The notes under the pieces are model-generated. The model worked only from the letters and a program-made list of their open reading frames with translations. It was not told the DNA's origin and ran no database searches. Both the position numbers and the translations under genes were made by a program. A stretch of 64,000 nucleotides of DNA from Catellatospora vulcania (GTDB taxonomy: Bacteria > Actinomycetota > Actinomycetes > Mycobacteriales > Micromonosporaceae). The stretch covers positions 1 to 64,000 of the forward strand of contig NZ_WARX01000001.1 in NCBI RefSeq assembly GCF_009720385.1, given 5' to 3'. Positions 25,648-33,882 of this stretch are shown piece by piece. Numbering within the stretch: position 1 is the first letter of the stretch; each line of letters starts with the position of its first letter.

Positions 25648-26706
25648 ATGAGGTTCGAGGTCAGTCATGTGCTGGATGCGATCGAGCGGCGGCTGGGCAC
25701 CGACCCGGCTCTCGCCGCCGGAGTGCTCGACGTGGCTGAATTGATCTATTGCGCCGACCTGGACGGCGGCCGCCCCGCCAACCTGGTCCGGCTCGGCATG
25801 GTGGTCGACGGGCTGGCCCGCCAGGTCGGCGAGGAGCACGTCTCGGCATACTGCGTCGTCGACAAGTCCCTGCTCTCCAACCAGGATCTGACGTCCAACG
25901 AGCGGATGGTCATGCGCCGCTGGGGCGACGACGGCGTGGTCGAGGTCGTGGTCGGCGCGGCCGCGCGGGTCGTCGAGGTATCCGAGCTCACCGGTCTGCC
26001 GATCGTCTCGCGGGTGCTGCCCGCGGTCTGGTCGCCGCTGCCGGGCGCCGGCGGTGTCGTGCTGCAGCCGCGCGGGCCGGTGCCGACCGGCCCGTCGCCG
26101 GTCGGCCGCCAGCTCACCGCACGCTGGTGGCACTGCCCGGACCCGGACTGCGCCAACTTCGGCCCGGCCCGCCGCAGCAGCGGCCAGCCCGCGCCGCGGC
26201 TGCGCAACGGCCAGCCGATCTGCCCCCGGCACGACGCGCCGCTGGGCGACTCCGGTCCGCGCCCGCCGCAGCAGGTGCTCGCGGTAAGGGTGGACGGCGT
26301 GATCCGGACCCGCTTCGTGGTCACCGCCGCGGGCCCGGTGGTGGTCGGTCGCGCCCCCGACGGCGGTCAGGGCCAGGTCGGGGTCCAGCTCGGTCCGTGG
26401 CTCAGCGAGGACGCCCGCGCCAAGGTCAGCCGCGCCCACCTCTCGGTCGCGCTCACCCCGCAGGGTGTCTCGGTCACCGACCTCAGCATGAACGGCACCC
26501 TGGTCCGCCTGGGCGGCGCCGCCGACGGCGAGCTCCAGCTCAGCCGCGGCGCGACCCGCCAGCTCGGCGTCTCCGACATCGTCGAACTGTTCCCCGGCGT
26601 CGAGATCGGCCGCATCGGCGCCCTCGCCAGCAGCCGCCCCCTCGACTCCGCCTCCGTCCTGTCCGACGCCCCCACCATGACCTTCCGCCCCGGCTCCGGC
26701 TACTGA
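25648..26706 (+). CDS. FHA-domain protein
   Basis: A 352-residue soluble protein. The first 150 residues have no family I recognise (DVAELIYCADLDGG, VSAYCVVDKSLLSN). The middle holds a possible zinc-binding segment with Cys and His (WWHCPDPDCANFG ... ICPRHD). The C-terminal FHA domain (about residues 230-315) shows GRAP, SRAHLSV and DLSMNGT, the loops that bind phosphothreonine peptides. It is therefore a likely reader of Ser/Thr kinase signalling; no kinase gene is in the window. The message looks leaderless (TAGGGT eight bases upstream). It converges on the ornithine aminotransferase operon across a simple-sequence stretch and a long inverted repeat. Confidence 0.78.
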   Translation: MRFEVSHVLDAIERRLGTDPALAAGVLDVAELIYCADLDGGRPANLVRLGMVVDGLARQVGEEHVSAYCVVDKSLLSNQDLTSNERMVMRRWGDDGVVEVVVGAAARVVEVSELTGLPIVSRVLPAVWSPLPGAGGVVLQPRGPVPTGPSPVGRQLTARWWHCPDPDCANFGPARRSSGQPAPRLRNGQPICPRHDAPLGDSGPRPPQQVLAVRVDGVIRTRFVVTAAGPVVVGRAPDGGQGQVGVQLGPWLSEDARAKVSRAHLSVALTPQGVSVTDLSMNGTLVRLGGAADGELQLSRGATRQLGVSDIVELFPGVEIGRIGALASSRPLDSASVLSDAPTMTFRPGSGY

Positions 26707-26747
26707 CACCCCACCCCAGCCCACGCGTCCACCCTGGGCCGCCAGGC

Positions 26748-26807
26748 CACCCCACCCCACCCCACCCCACCCCACGCCGCGCCGCGGCCCGGCCCGGCCC
26801 GGCCCGG
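26748..26807. repeat. Simple-sequence tracts (CACCC)n and (GGCCC)n
   Basis: CACCC repeats about 5.6 times (26748-26775) and, after a GCCGC spacer, GGCCC about 4.4 times (26786-26807). They lie between convergent genes just before an inverted repeat and have no coding potential. Confidence 0.8.
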
Positions 26808-26810
26808 TGC

Positions 26811-26871
26811 GCAACTCTTAAAGACTTGCGGCCTCGGATGCACTCCGAGGCCGCAAGTCTTTAAGAGTTGC
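26811..26871. repeat. Long inverted repeat, family 2 (GCAACTCTTAAAGA)
   Basis: Perfect 28-base arms (26811-26838, 26844-26871) with a 5-base loop. The arm begins GCAACTCTTAAAGACTTGCG, differing from the 17943 copy at only a few positions. It lies 27 bases past the rocD stop, in the convergent gap with the FHA gene, so it may terminate both. Confidence 0.88.
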
Positions 26872-26898
26872 CGCGGGAAGGGGCGGCGGGGCGGGCGG

Positions 26899-28119
26899 TC
26901 AGGCTGCGCCGATGACCTCGGCGAGCTGGCGGACCGCCCAGGTGACCTCGTCTTCGGTGATGACCAGGGGCGGGGCCAGGCGGATCGTGGTGCCGTGGGT
27001 GTCCTTGGCGAGCATGCCGCGGGCCATCAGCTTCTCGGACGCCTGGCGTCCGGTCATCACGCCCGGGTCGATGTCGACCCCGGCCCACAGGCCGCGGCCG
27101 CGCACCGCGGTGACGCCCCGGCCCATCAGCGCGCGCAGCTGCTCGTGCAGCACCGCACCCAGCTCGGCCGAGCGGCGCTGGTACTCGCCGGTCTCCAGCA
27201 GCTTGATGACCTCGATGCCGACCGCGCAGGACAGCGGGTTGCCGCCGAAGGTCGAGCCGTGCTGGCCGGGCTTGAGCACGCCGAGCACTTCACGGCTGGC
27301 GGCGACGGCGGAGACGGGCACGATGCCGCCGCCCAGCGCCTTGCCCATGATGTGCATGTCCGGCTTGACGTCCTCGTGGTCCACGGCGAACGTGCGCCCG
27401 GTGCGGGCCAGCCCGCTCTGGATCTCGTCGGCCAGGAACAGCACGTTGCGGCTGCTGCACAGGGCGCGTACGCCCGACAGGTAGCCGTCCGGCGGCACCA
27501 GCACGCCGGCCTCGCCCTGGATCGGCTCCAGCAGCACCGCGACCGTGTAGTCGTCGATCGCCTCGGCCAGCGCCTCCAGGTCGCCGTACGCGACGATCTC
27601 GAAGCCCGGGGTGTACGGCCCGAAGTCGGCCCGCGCGTCCTCGTCGGTGGAGAAGCTGATGATCGTGGTGGTGCGGCCGTGGAAGTTGTCCGCCGCCACG
27701 ATGATCTTCGCCTGGCCGTCCGGGACGCCCTTGACCTGGTAGCCCCACTTGCGGGCCACCTTGACCGCGGTCTCCACGGCCTCCGCGCCGGTGTTCATCG
27801 GCAGCACCAGGTCCTGGCCGGTCAGCTCGGCCAGCCGGTGGCAGAACTCCGCGAACTGGTCGTGGATGAACGCGCGGCTGGTCAGCGTGAGCCGGTCCAG
27901 CTGGGCGTGCGCCGCGGCGATCAGCGCCGGGTGCCGGTGGCCGAAGTTCAGCGCCGAGTATCCGGACAGGAAGTCCAGGTAGCGCCGCCCGTCCACGTCG
28001 GTGACCCAGCAGCCCTCGGCCTCGGTGATGACGACCGGCAGCGGATGGTAGTTGTGCGCCGTGTACCGCTCCGCCTCGTCTACCGCAGACGGCGTACGGC
28101 TGTCGACGATCGAGTTCAT
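26899..28119 (-). CDS. rocD: Ornithine--oxo-acid aminotransferase
   Basis: A 406-residue PLP enzyme converting ornithine and 2-oxoglutarate to glutamate semialdehyde and glutamate, the second step of arginine/ornithine breakdown. Class-III aminotransferase marks are NTGAEAVETAVK (phosphate cup), FHGRTT, ADEIQSGLARTG with the PLP-binding Asp, and Lys260 in MGKALGGG, which forms the Schiff base. A Phe/Tyr-rich N-terminus (LDFLSGYSALNFGHRHP) matches OAT. ATG 28119 has GGAG ten bases upstream and overlaps the ddaH stop (ATGA), so the two are coupled. Length agrees with bacterial RocD (about 400). It ends beside the inverted repeat at 26811-26871. Confidence 0.92.
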   Translation of the reverse strand: MNSIVDSRTPSAVDEAERYTAHNYHPLPVVITEAEGCWVTDVDGRRYLDFLSGYSALNFGHRHPALIAAAHAQLDRLTLTSRAFIHDQFAEFCHRLAELTGQDLVLPMNTGAEAVETAVKVARKWGYQVKGVPDGQAKIIVAADNFHGRTTTIISFSTDEDARADFGPYTPGFEIVAYGDLEALAEAIDDYTVAVLLEPIQGEAGVLVPPDGYLSGVRALCSSRNVLFLADEIQSGLARTGRTFAVDHEDVKPDMHIMGKALGGGIVPVSAVAASREVLGVLKPGQHGSTFGGNPLSCAVGIEVIKLLETGEYQRRSAELGAVLHEQLRALMGRGVTAVRGRGLWAGVDIDPGVMTGRQASEKLMARGMLAKDTHGTTIRLAPPLVITEDEVTWAVRQLAEVIGAA

Positions 28120-28925
28120 GACCGTAGCTCCAGGGTGCAGCACTTGGGTCCACCACCGGCCAGTCGCAGCTCGGAGACGTCGACTCCGATCGGCTCGTAG
28201 CCGGCCTTGCGCAACTCCTCCGCGAGGTGGGTGGCCTGGACCGGCAGCACGACGTTCTCGCCGTCGCTGACCGCGTTGAGTCCCAGCACCTCCGCATCCT
28301 CGATGTTAGCGATGACGGCGTTCGGGAACAGCTGACGCAGCACATTCTGGCTGCCGGGGGAGAACGCCTCAGGCAGGTACGCGATGTTGGCCGGCTTGCC
28401 GTCGGCGCCGGTCGACAGCACCGCGAGCGCGGTGTCGAGGTGGTAGAAGCGCGGGTCCACCAGCTGCAGGGTGATCACGGGGCGGCCGAAGATCTCCTGC
28501 ACCTCGGCGTGTGAGGCGTGGGCCGTACGGAAACCGGTGCCTGCCAGCACGTACTCGCCGGCCAGCAGGATGTCGCCCTCGCCCTCGTTGACGTGCTTGG
28601 CGTCGTGCACCTCGTACCCGGCGCGGTCGGCCCAGTCGCGGTAGGCCGGGCCCTCGTCGGCCCGCTCGGCGTGCCTGAACTGCGCCGTGAACATCTTGCC
28701 GTCGATCACCGTGCCGCCGTTGGCGGCGAAGACCATGTCGGGCAGGCCCGGAACGGGGTCGATGAGCTCGATCTGATGTCCGAGGTTCTCGTACGTGGCC
28801 TTGAGGCTCTCCCACTGGCTGATCGCCAGAGTGGTGTCGTACGGGGCGGCCGGGTCCATCCAGGGGTTGATCTTGTAGGTGACGGCGAAGTGGGTGGGCC
28901 GGCACATCAGAAAGCGCTTCTGCAT
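28116..28925 (-). CDS. ddaH: Dimethylarginine dimethylaminohydrolase/amidinohydrolase family enzyme
   Basis: A 269-residue protein of the guanidino-group-modifying superfamily. DDAH hydrolyses methylated arginines to citrulline. MCRPTHF at the start, the substrate-binding FAANGG, the catalytic His in RFYHLDTAL and a C-terminal nucleophile Cys in GGGPKCCTLEL (residues 262-263) are all family positions. A related arginine- or ornithine-directed activity is possible, since many actinobacterial ddaH-rocD pairs are annotated only by homology. It is first in a two-gene operon with rocD and overlaps it by four bases. The promoter should lie in the AT-richer 28926-29010 stretch. Confidence 0.82.
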   Translation of the reverse strand: MQKRFLMCRPTHFAVTYKINPWMDPAAPYDTTLAISQWESLKATYENLGHQIELIDPVPGLPDMVFAANGGTVIDGKMFTAQFRHAERADEGPAYRDWADRAGYEVHDAKHVNEGEGDILLAGEYVLAGTGFRTAHASHAEVQEIFGRPVITLQLVDPRFYHLDTALAVLSTGADGKPANIAYLPEAFSPGSQNVLRQLFPNAVIANIEDAEVLGLNAVSDGENVVLPVQATHLAEELRKAGYEPIGVDVSELRLAGGGPKCCTLELRS

Positions 28926-29078
28926 GGCCCTAACGCTAGAGGTGAAGATCGCAGCATAACCATCATTCGCTCATGCTTATGACCTTGGTTTCTTGCGTAG
29001 TTCACCCTGTCGACCAACGATCCGTTGCGTGGCGCGCGGGAGGCGCTTTCCGCGGGCCTCCCCGAACCCGCGAGTGGC

Positions 29079-29121
29079 GGTCCGGGCCGCGTCGCCCCCC
29101 GTGGGTGACGCGGCCCGGACC
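29079..29121 (-). terminator. Perfect hairpin after the sigma-factor operon
   Basis: GGTCCGGGCCGCGTC (29079-29093) pairs perfectly with GACGCGGCCCGGACC (29107-29121), with extra GCCC/GGGT pairs inside. It starts four bases past the stop at 29125 and lacks a U-tract. Confidence 0.7.
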
Positions 29122-29124
29122 CGG

Positions 29125-29904
29125 TCAAGCGGGATCGCAGTAGGAGTGGAACGGGTACCAGTGCGTCGGCGTGAACGCCGCGTACGGGCTACCGCCCTGG
29201 AAGCCCTGCCGGCCGCTCGACCAGGGGATCGTGCTCTTGATGGCACCGCGGCCCTGAACGACGAAGGCCGCGGTGCAGCCCTCGACGTCCTCGGGCCCGC
29301 CCCATCCGGGCAGCCCGATCGAGCGCCGGACGTGGGCGTGGTCGACGTAACCGCGTCCTGACGCGGTCAGCACCAGAGTGTTCGCGTCCTGCACCCGATA
29401 GACGGCCCAGAAGAAGTACAGCTTCTCCCCGGCGCACAGGTTCGGCAGCGCGTCCACTTCGACCAGGGCGGGCGGGCCGTCGTCCACCACCGAGATGTAG
29501 CCGCCGGGCCTGCAGTTCTTGCCGCTCCCGCTGCCGCTGCCGGAGGTCGGGCGGCTGGTGGTCGGGCGGGGGGCCGACGGAGTGACCCGCGCAGGGGAGG
29601 GCGAAGGGCTGCCGCTCGGCGTGGCCGTGGCCGACGGGGACGCGGTGCTGCTCGGCGACGGGGACGGCGTGGCCGAGGGGTTCACCACCGGCGCCGGTCC
29701 CGGGTGCTGCTGTGCCAGCACGGCCGCGGGCAGGGCCGTCAGCAGCGCCAGCACGGTGCACAGCACCAGCACGCGATTGCGGCGGCGGGCGCGGGCGCGG
29801 CGCAGTGCCCCGGCCGGGCCCGGGGGCGTGATCGCGGGCATCGCGGCCGCCCGGAAGTCGCCGACCGCTCGGGCGAAGAGCTCTTCGTGCTGCGGCTCAG
29901 ACAT
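29125..29904 (-). CDS. Single-pass membrane protein coupled to an ECF sigma factor (putative anti-sigma-like partner)
   Basis: A 259-residue protein. A cytoplasmic N-terminus of about 45 residues (EELFARAVGDFRA ... ALRRARARRRNR) precedes one membrane helix (VLVLCTVLALLTALPAAVLA), a Ser/Pro/Thr linker and an external domain of about 120 residues with four Cys (NCRPGG, LPNLCAG, VEGCTAA, HSYCDPA). GAGGAGG six bases upstream supports ATG 29904, which overlaps the sigma-factor gene by eight bases. Position and topology suggest it senses an extracytoplasmic cue and restrains the sigma factor, but the N-terminal part lacks the HxxxCxxC zinc anti-sigma motif, so this is inference. Downstream is a strong hairpin. 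Confidence 0.7.
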   Translation of the reverse strand: MSEPQHEELFARAVGDFRAAAMPAITPPGPAGALRRARARRRNRVLVLCTVLALLTALPAAVLAQQHPGPAPVVNPSATPSPSPSSTASPSATATPSGSPSPSPARVTPSAPRPTTSRPTSGSGSGSGKNCRPGGYISVVDDGPPALVEVDALPNLCAGEKLYFFWAVYRVQDANTLVLTASGRGYVDHAHVRRSIGLPGWGGPEDVEGCTAAFVVQGRGAIKSTIPWSSGRQGFQGGSPYAAFTPTHWYPFHSYCDPA

Positions 29905-30454
29905 CGCGACCCTCCTCTGCCGCACCGGTGAGGTGCGCCGCCATGGCCGTACGTGCGCGGTGCAGCCAGGACTTGACGGTTCCTTCGGGGGTGCCTTCCT
30001 GATCGGCGATCTGCGCTATGGACAGGTCGGCGAGGTAGTGCAGCACGAACGCGCGCCGCTGCCGTTCGGGCAGCTTCGACAGCGCGCGGATCAGCGCGAC
30101 GCGATCCGGCTCGGGTCCGGCGACCTCCTCCTGCTGTTGCCGGCGCAGGAACAGGGCCAGGCGTTGCTGGCGGCGCTGGCGGGTCTTGGCCAGATTCCAC
30201 GCGACGTGCCGCACCCACGCGCCCGGATCGGCGTACCCGGTGAGGCGTTCCCAGCGGGGCAGCGCCCGGGCGAACGCCTCCTGGGTGACGTCCTGGGCCT
30301 CGGCCAGGCTGCCGAGGTACGCCGCGAGCTGGATCGTGATCTTGTGAAAGTTGGCGGCGTAGCACTCCTCGAAGTCCGCGAGCGCGGCGTTCTCGCGCCC
30401 CGCTTCCGCCTGCTCCGGCGGTGAGTCAGCCTGTCTGATCGACAACGCCGTCAT
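29897..30454 (-). CDS. SigE-family ECF RNA polymerase sigma factor
   Basis: A 185-residue extracytoplasmic-function sigma factor. Region 2 spans about residues 30-95 (FEECYAANFHKITIQL, EAQDVTQEAFARAL, WVRHVAWNLAKTRQRR) and region 4 about 115-170 (LPERQRRAFVLHYLADLS, EGTPEGTVKSWLHRARTAM), the helix-turn-helix that binds the -35 element. It should redirect RNA polymerase to a small regulon, probably including its own operon. ATG 30454 is selected because conserved sequence starts shortly after; the ribosome site is weak. It overlaps a membrane protein gene by eight bases, its presumed regulator. Confidence 0.88.
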   Translation of the reverse strand: MTALSIRQADSPPEQAEAGRENAALADFEECYAANFHKITIQLAAYLGSLAEAQDVTQEAFARALPRWERLTGYADPGAWVRHVAWNLAKTRQRRQQRLALFLRRQQQEEVAGPEPDRVALIRALSKLPERQRRAFVLHYLADLSIAQIADQEGTPEGTVKSWLHRARTAMAAHLTGAAEEGRDV

Positions 30455-30697
30455 CTGCCAATCCGTTCGTCCCCGTGAGCCGACATCGGCCCGTCGCGAT
30501 ATCACCACGCGGGCGTCCGCAAGGTTGCAGCCCGATCGGAGGTTTTTTCGGGTCGGGTCACTGTAGTCAGCCCGCCTCCGGCCTGGCGCGATGTCGTGCG
30601 GGGGCGTCACCGGGCCGCGGAGCAGGCGGGCACCGCCACCGGCGGTCCGAATCACGCCCGCCGCGCGGGGCGATTCCGCGGGGCGCTGAACTGTCGT

Positions 30698-30703
30698 TAA
30701 AGT
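30698..30703 (+). promoter_or_regulatory. Candidate -10 box of leaderless fabG-like gene
   Basis: TAAAGT ends seven bases before ATG 30711 and no ribosome site intervenes. Same layout as 25634-25639. Confidence 0.35.
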
Positions 30704-30710
30704 GCGGCGC

Positions 30711-31469
30711 ATGACTGACAGCCAGAGAGTAGCGATCGTCACCGGCGCGGCCCGGGGCATCGGCGCGGCCACCGCGCGGCGGCTCGCCGCCGACGGGTTC
30801 GCCGTCGCCGCCGTCGACCTCACCGAGGACAACTGCGCCGACACCGTCGCCGCGATCACCGAGGCCGGCGGCCGGGCCATCGCGGTCGGCGCGGACGTCT
30901 CCGACTCCGCCGCCGTGGACGCCGCCGTGGCGCACGTCGCGGCCACCCTCGGCGCGCCGTCCGCACTGGTCAACAACGCGGGTGTGCTGCGCGACAACCT
31001 GCTGTTCAAGATGAGCGACAGCGACTGGGACACCGTGATGTCGGTGCACCTGCGCGGCGCGTTCCTGTGCAGCCGGGCCGTGCAGAAGTACATGGTGGAG
31101 CAGAAGTACGGCCGGATCGTGTCGCTGTCCAGCACCTCCGCGCTCGGCAACCGGGGCCAGGCCAACTACGCCGCGGCCAAGGCCGGCCTGCAGGGCTTCA
31201 CCAAGACCCTGGCCATCGAGCTGGGCCCGTTCGGCATCACCGCGAACGCGGTAGCGCCGGGCTTCATCGTCACCGAGATGACCGCCGCCACCGCGGCGCG
31301 CGTCGGCGTCGACTTCGAGGCATTCCAGGCCGCGCGGGCGGCGGAGACCCCGGTCCGCCGGGTCGGCACCCCCGCCGACGTCGCGCACGCGATCTCGTAC
31401 CTGGCCAGCGAAGGCGCCGGCTTCGTCACCGGCCAGGTCATCTACGTCGCCGGCGGCCCCCGCGGCTGA
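30711..31469 (+). CDS. Short-chain dehydrogenase/reductase, FabG-like 3-oxoacyl-ACP reductase
   Basis: A 252-residue classical SDR. The cofactor loop is VTGAARGIGAAT (NADPH-type TGxxxGIG), followed by NNAGV, and the catalytic tetrad Asn, Ser (VSLSSTSA), Tyr153 and Lys157 (NYAAAKAG). The C-terminal VAPGFIVTEMT and FVTGQVIYVAGG are typical of FabG. FabG enzymes reduce 3-oxoacyl-ACP or CoA; because this copy stands alone, away from other fatty-acid synthase genes, a specialised substrate is possible. The gene is divergent from the sigma-factor operon. Its message looks leaderless (TAAAGT seven bases ahead of ATG). An inverted repeat follows at 31494-31554. Confidence 0.87.
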   Translation: MTDSQRVAIVTGAARGIGAATARRLAADGFAVAAVDLTEDNCADTVAAITEAGGRAIAVGADVSDSAAVDAAVAHVAATLGAPSALVNNAGVLRDNLLFKMSDSDWDTVMSVHLRGAFLCSRAVQKYMVEQKYGRIVSLSSTSALGNRGQANYAAAKAGLQGFTKTLAIELGPFGITANAVAPGFIVTEMTAATAARVGVDFEAFQAARAAETPVRRVGTPADVAHAISYLASEGAGFVTGQVIYVAGGPRG

Positions 31470-31493
31470 TCCCGCCCTGCCGGGCCATTCCAA

Positions 31494-31554
31494 TAGACGT
31501 TGGCCTATCTGAGCGAGTTTTCGTGGATCGAACTCGCAGATAGGCCAACGTCCA
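31494..31554. repeat. Long inverted repeat, family 3 (GACGTTGGCCTATCTG)
   Basis: Perfect 16-base stem 31496-31511 with 31537-31552; after a 2-base bulge a further CGAGTT/AACTCG pairs at 31514-31519 and 31531-31536. AAAAA follows on the plus strand at 31556. It begins 25 bases past the fabG-like stop and could terminate it. Confidence 0.8.
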
Positions 31555-31638
31555 TAAAAAGCTACTCGCGGGTATTGTGATCTAGCTCACGGCGTGGTTA
31601 CCTCTCGGTAACATTTTCGAAGCAAGGCCGACACCCCC

Positions 31639-33216
31639 GTGAGGTCCGCCGTGAGGAGATCCCTGTCCCTCCTGACGGTGGTCGCGCTGGCGCTCGTCAC
31701 CTGGGCCGCTCCCGCCCAGGCCGCCGCCCCGACCACCGGCTTCCGATTCATCGACATCACCGCCCCCGACGGAACCGTGCTCAAGGCCAACGTCATCGAG
31801 CCGACCACCCCGGGCCGCCACCCCGCCGTCGTCTTCCCGGCCAGCTGGTCCCTCAACGACCTGGAGTACATCGCCCAGGCGAACGCCCTGGCCCAGGGCG
31901 GCTACACGGTCCTGTCGTACACCCCGCGCGGCTGGTGGGCCTCGGGCGGTGAGATCGACACCGCTGGCCCGAAGGACATCGCCGACGCGTCCCGGGTGAT
32001 CGACTGGCTCGTCGCGAACACCACCGCCGACCCGTCCCGCATCGGCATGGCCGGGGTCTCCTACGGGGCGGGCATCAGCCTGATCGCGTCCGGCCACGAC
32101 GCCCGGGTGCGGGCCGTGGCGGCACTGTCCGGCTGGAGCGACCTGGTCGCCTCGCTGTACGGCGGGGACACCCGGCGGCTGCAGTCCTCGGCGCTGCTGG
32201 TCGGCTCGGCGGCACTGCTCGGCGACACCAGCGACGAGTTCGACGCGATCATCGACGACTTCTACGCCAACCGGAACATCGCGGGGGTCAAGGAGTTCGC
32301 CCGGCTCCGCTCGGCGGGCACGTACCTGTCCGGGATCAACGCCAACCGCCCGGCGGTGCTGCTGGCCAACGGGTACGGCGACACGATCTTCCCGCCGAAC
32401 CAGCTGGTCGACTTCTACGGTGCGCTGACCGGCCCGAAGCGGCTGGAGTTCGCGCCCGGCGACCACGCCATCCCGGAGCTGACCGGCCTGATCGGGCTGG
32501 ACAACCACGTGTGGACCTCGGTGCGGCGCTGGTTCGACCGGCACCTGTCGGGCATCGCCAACGGCATCGACGCCGAGCCGCCGGTGGTGCTGCGCTCGCT
32601 GACCGGCGGCCCGGTGGAGTCGTACCCGAACTGGGCCGCGGCGAGCACGTCGACGAAGCGCTACGGCCTCGGCGAGGTCAGCTGGCTCACCGGCACCGGC
32701 AGGCTCGGCGGCACGGCGACCACCGGCTGGTCACGGCGGACCTGGTTCAACGACGACACGGTCGCCGCGGGCGGCATCGTGCTGCTGTCCAACGGGCTGC
32801 AGGCGCTGACCGGAATCCCGCCGACGGCGTGGATGCCCGCGGTGGACCGGGACAACGGCGCGGTCTGGATCGGCGACGAGGCGACCAGCGCGGTACGCAT
32901 CCGCGGCAGCGCGACCGTGCACGCCCGGTTCACCCCGACCGAGCGCAGCGGCACCATCGTGGCGTACCTCTACGACGTCGACTGGGCCGGCACCGGCAAG
33001 CTGATCACCCACGGGCCGGTGTCGTGGCTGAACGCCACCGCGAACACCGCCCGCACGGTCGACATCGCGCTGCCCGCGACCAGCTGGGACCTGCCCGCCG
33101 GGCACCGGCTCGCGCTGGTGGTCGACGGCCACGACGGCCTCTACCTGGACGAGAACGGCTGGCTGGGCTCGGTGGCCTTCTCCGGCCAGTCCTGGGTGGA
33201 CGTCCCGGTCCGCTGA
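31639..33216 (+). CDS. Secreted CocE/NonD-type alpha/beta hydrolase (X-Pro dipeptidyl-peptidase family)
   Basis: A 525-residue exported protein. A signal peptide (RRSLSLLTVVALALVTWAAPAQA, cut after AQA) precedes an alpha/beta-hydrolase core. VVFPASWSLND and YTPRGWWASGG form the oxyanion and early core, and the nucleophile is Ser141 in GVSYGAG. The Asp and His are probably in NGYGDTIF and PGDHAIPE. The C-terminal 200 residues form the beta-sandwich usual in CocE/PepX proteins (VHARFTPTERSGTIVAYLYD). Family members cleave X-Pro dipeptides or acyl esters; substrate here is unknown. GTG 31639 gives a full signal peptide; GTG 31651 is an alternative. It is convergent with DUF7144 across inverted repeat 33258-33318. 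Confidence 0.82.
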   Translation: MRSAVRRSLSLLTVVALALVTWAAPAQAAAPTTGFRFIDITAPDGTVLKANVIEPTTPGRHPAVVFPASWSLNDLEYIAQANALAQGGYTVLSYTPRGWWASGGEIDTAGPKDIADASRVIDWLVANTTADPSRIGMAGVSYGAGISLIASGHDARVRAVAALSGWSDLVASLYGGDTRRLQSSALLVGSAALLGDTSDEFDAIIDDFYANRNIAGVKEFARLRSAGTYLSGINANRPAVLLANGYGDTIFPPNQLVDFYGALTGPKRLEFAPGDHAIPELTGLIGLDNHVWTSVRRWFDRHLSGIANGIDAEPPVVLRSLTGGPVESYPNWAAASTSTKRYGLGEVSWLTGTGRLGGTATTGWSRRTWFNDDTVAAGGIVLLSNGLQALTGIPPTAWMPAVDRDNGAVWIGDEATSAVRIRGSATVHARFTPTERSGTIVAYLYDVDWAGTGKLITHGPVSWLNATANTARTVDIALPATSWDLPAGHRLALVVDGHDGLYLDENGWLGSVAFSGQSWVDVPVR

Positions 33217-33257
33217 GCCGGACGTGGCCCGTCCCCGGGTGCCTGCCTCAGGGTCAT

Positions 33258-33318
33258 GATCGCCGTTTGGTGTCATGATCTGCGGTCAAACCGTAGATCA
33301 TGACACCAAACGGCGATC
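33258..33318. repeat. Long inverted repeat, family 1 variant (GATCGCCGTTTGGTGTCA)
   Basis: Perfect 24-base arms (33258-33281, 33295-33318); the loop can extend the stem through CGGT/ACCG to only a few unpaired bases. The arm core matches family 1 with CTG to CCG and CG to GG changes. It lies between two convergent genes. Confidence 0.87.
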
Positions 33319-33383
33319 TTCACCCGCCGCCGTCGACCCGTCGGCGGCCCGCAGCGAGCCGCGCCCGAGCCGGGCCGGCGCGG

Positions 33384-33797
33384 TCAGTCGGCGGTGCTGC
33401 CGCGCGGGGGCACCACCAGGGCGTAGATGACCAGGATGCAGAGCGCGATGTTGATCAGCGACCAGAACGGGTACACCGGCAGGTAGAGCATCTGGAGCAG
33501 CGCCGTCGCGCCGGCCAGGCCGATGCCCGCGCCGCGCGCCCACTCCTTGCCGGACCAGATGCCCGCGCCGACGGCGATGAGCACCGCGCCCAGCAGGACG
33601 TGCAGCCAGCCCCAGGTGTGCAGGTTGAACACGTACAACTCGCCCTGGGTGGACGTGGCGTACGCGGCATACCGGTCGTTGGCGATCGCAAAGATGCCCT
33701 CCACCACGTTGAACACCCCCAGCAGCAGAATGAGCAGGCCGGCGAAGGACAGCCAGCCCGAGCCGATGCGCTCGGTCGCTTTCGCCACGGTCGACAT
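33384..33797 (-). CDS. DUF7144-type four-helix membrane protein
   Basis: A 137-residue protein with four predicted helices (FAGLLILLLGVFNVVEG, LLGAVLIAVGAGIW, GIGLAGATALLQML, LINIALCILVIYALV). FNVVEGIFAI and YPFWSLINIALCILVIYALV are typical of a small actinobacterial membrane family of unknown function that resembles DoxX/DUF308 in layout. AAGGTG ahead of ATG 33797 sets the start; the open frame reaching 33851 is not needed. It is convergent with the CocE-like gene and upstream neighbours on the same strand begin 85 bases away (YibE/F). Confidence 0.72.
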   Translation of the reverse strand: MSTVAKATERIGSGWLSFAGLLILLLGVFNVVEGIFAIANDRYAAYATSTQGELYVFNLHTWGWLHVLLGAVLIAVGAGIWSGKEWARGAGIGLAGATALLQMLYLPVYPFWSLINIALCILVIYALVVPPRGSTAD

Positions 33798-33882
33798 AGC
33801 ACCCACCTTCGTGCGAAACGGACGAAGCCCCTTCACGTTATCGCCGAACAACCGACTGATCAGGGCGAACGCCGGAAACAGC

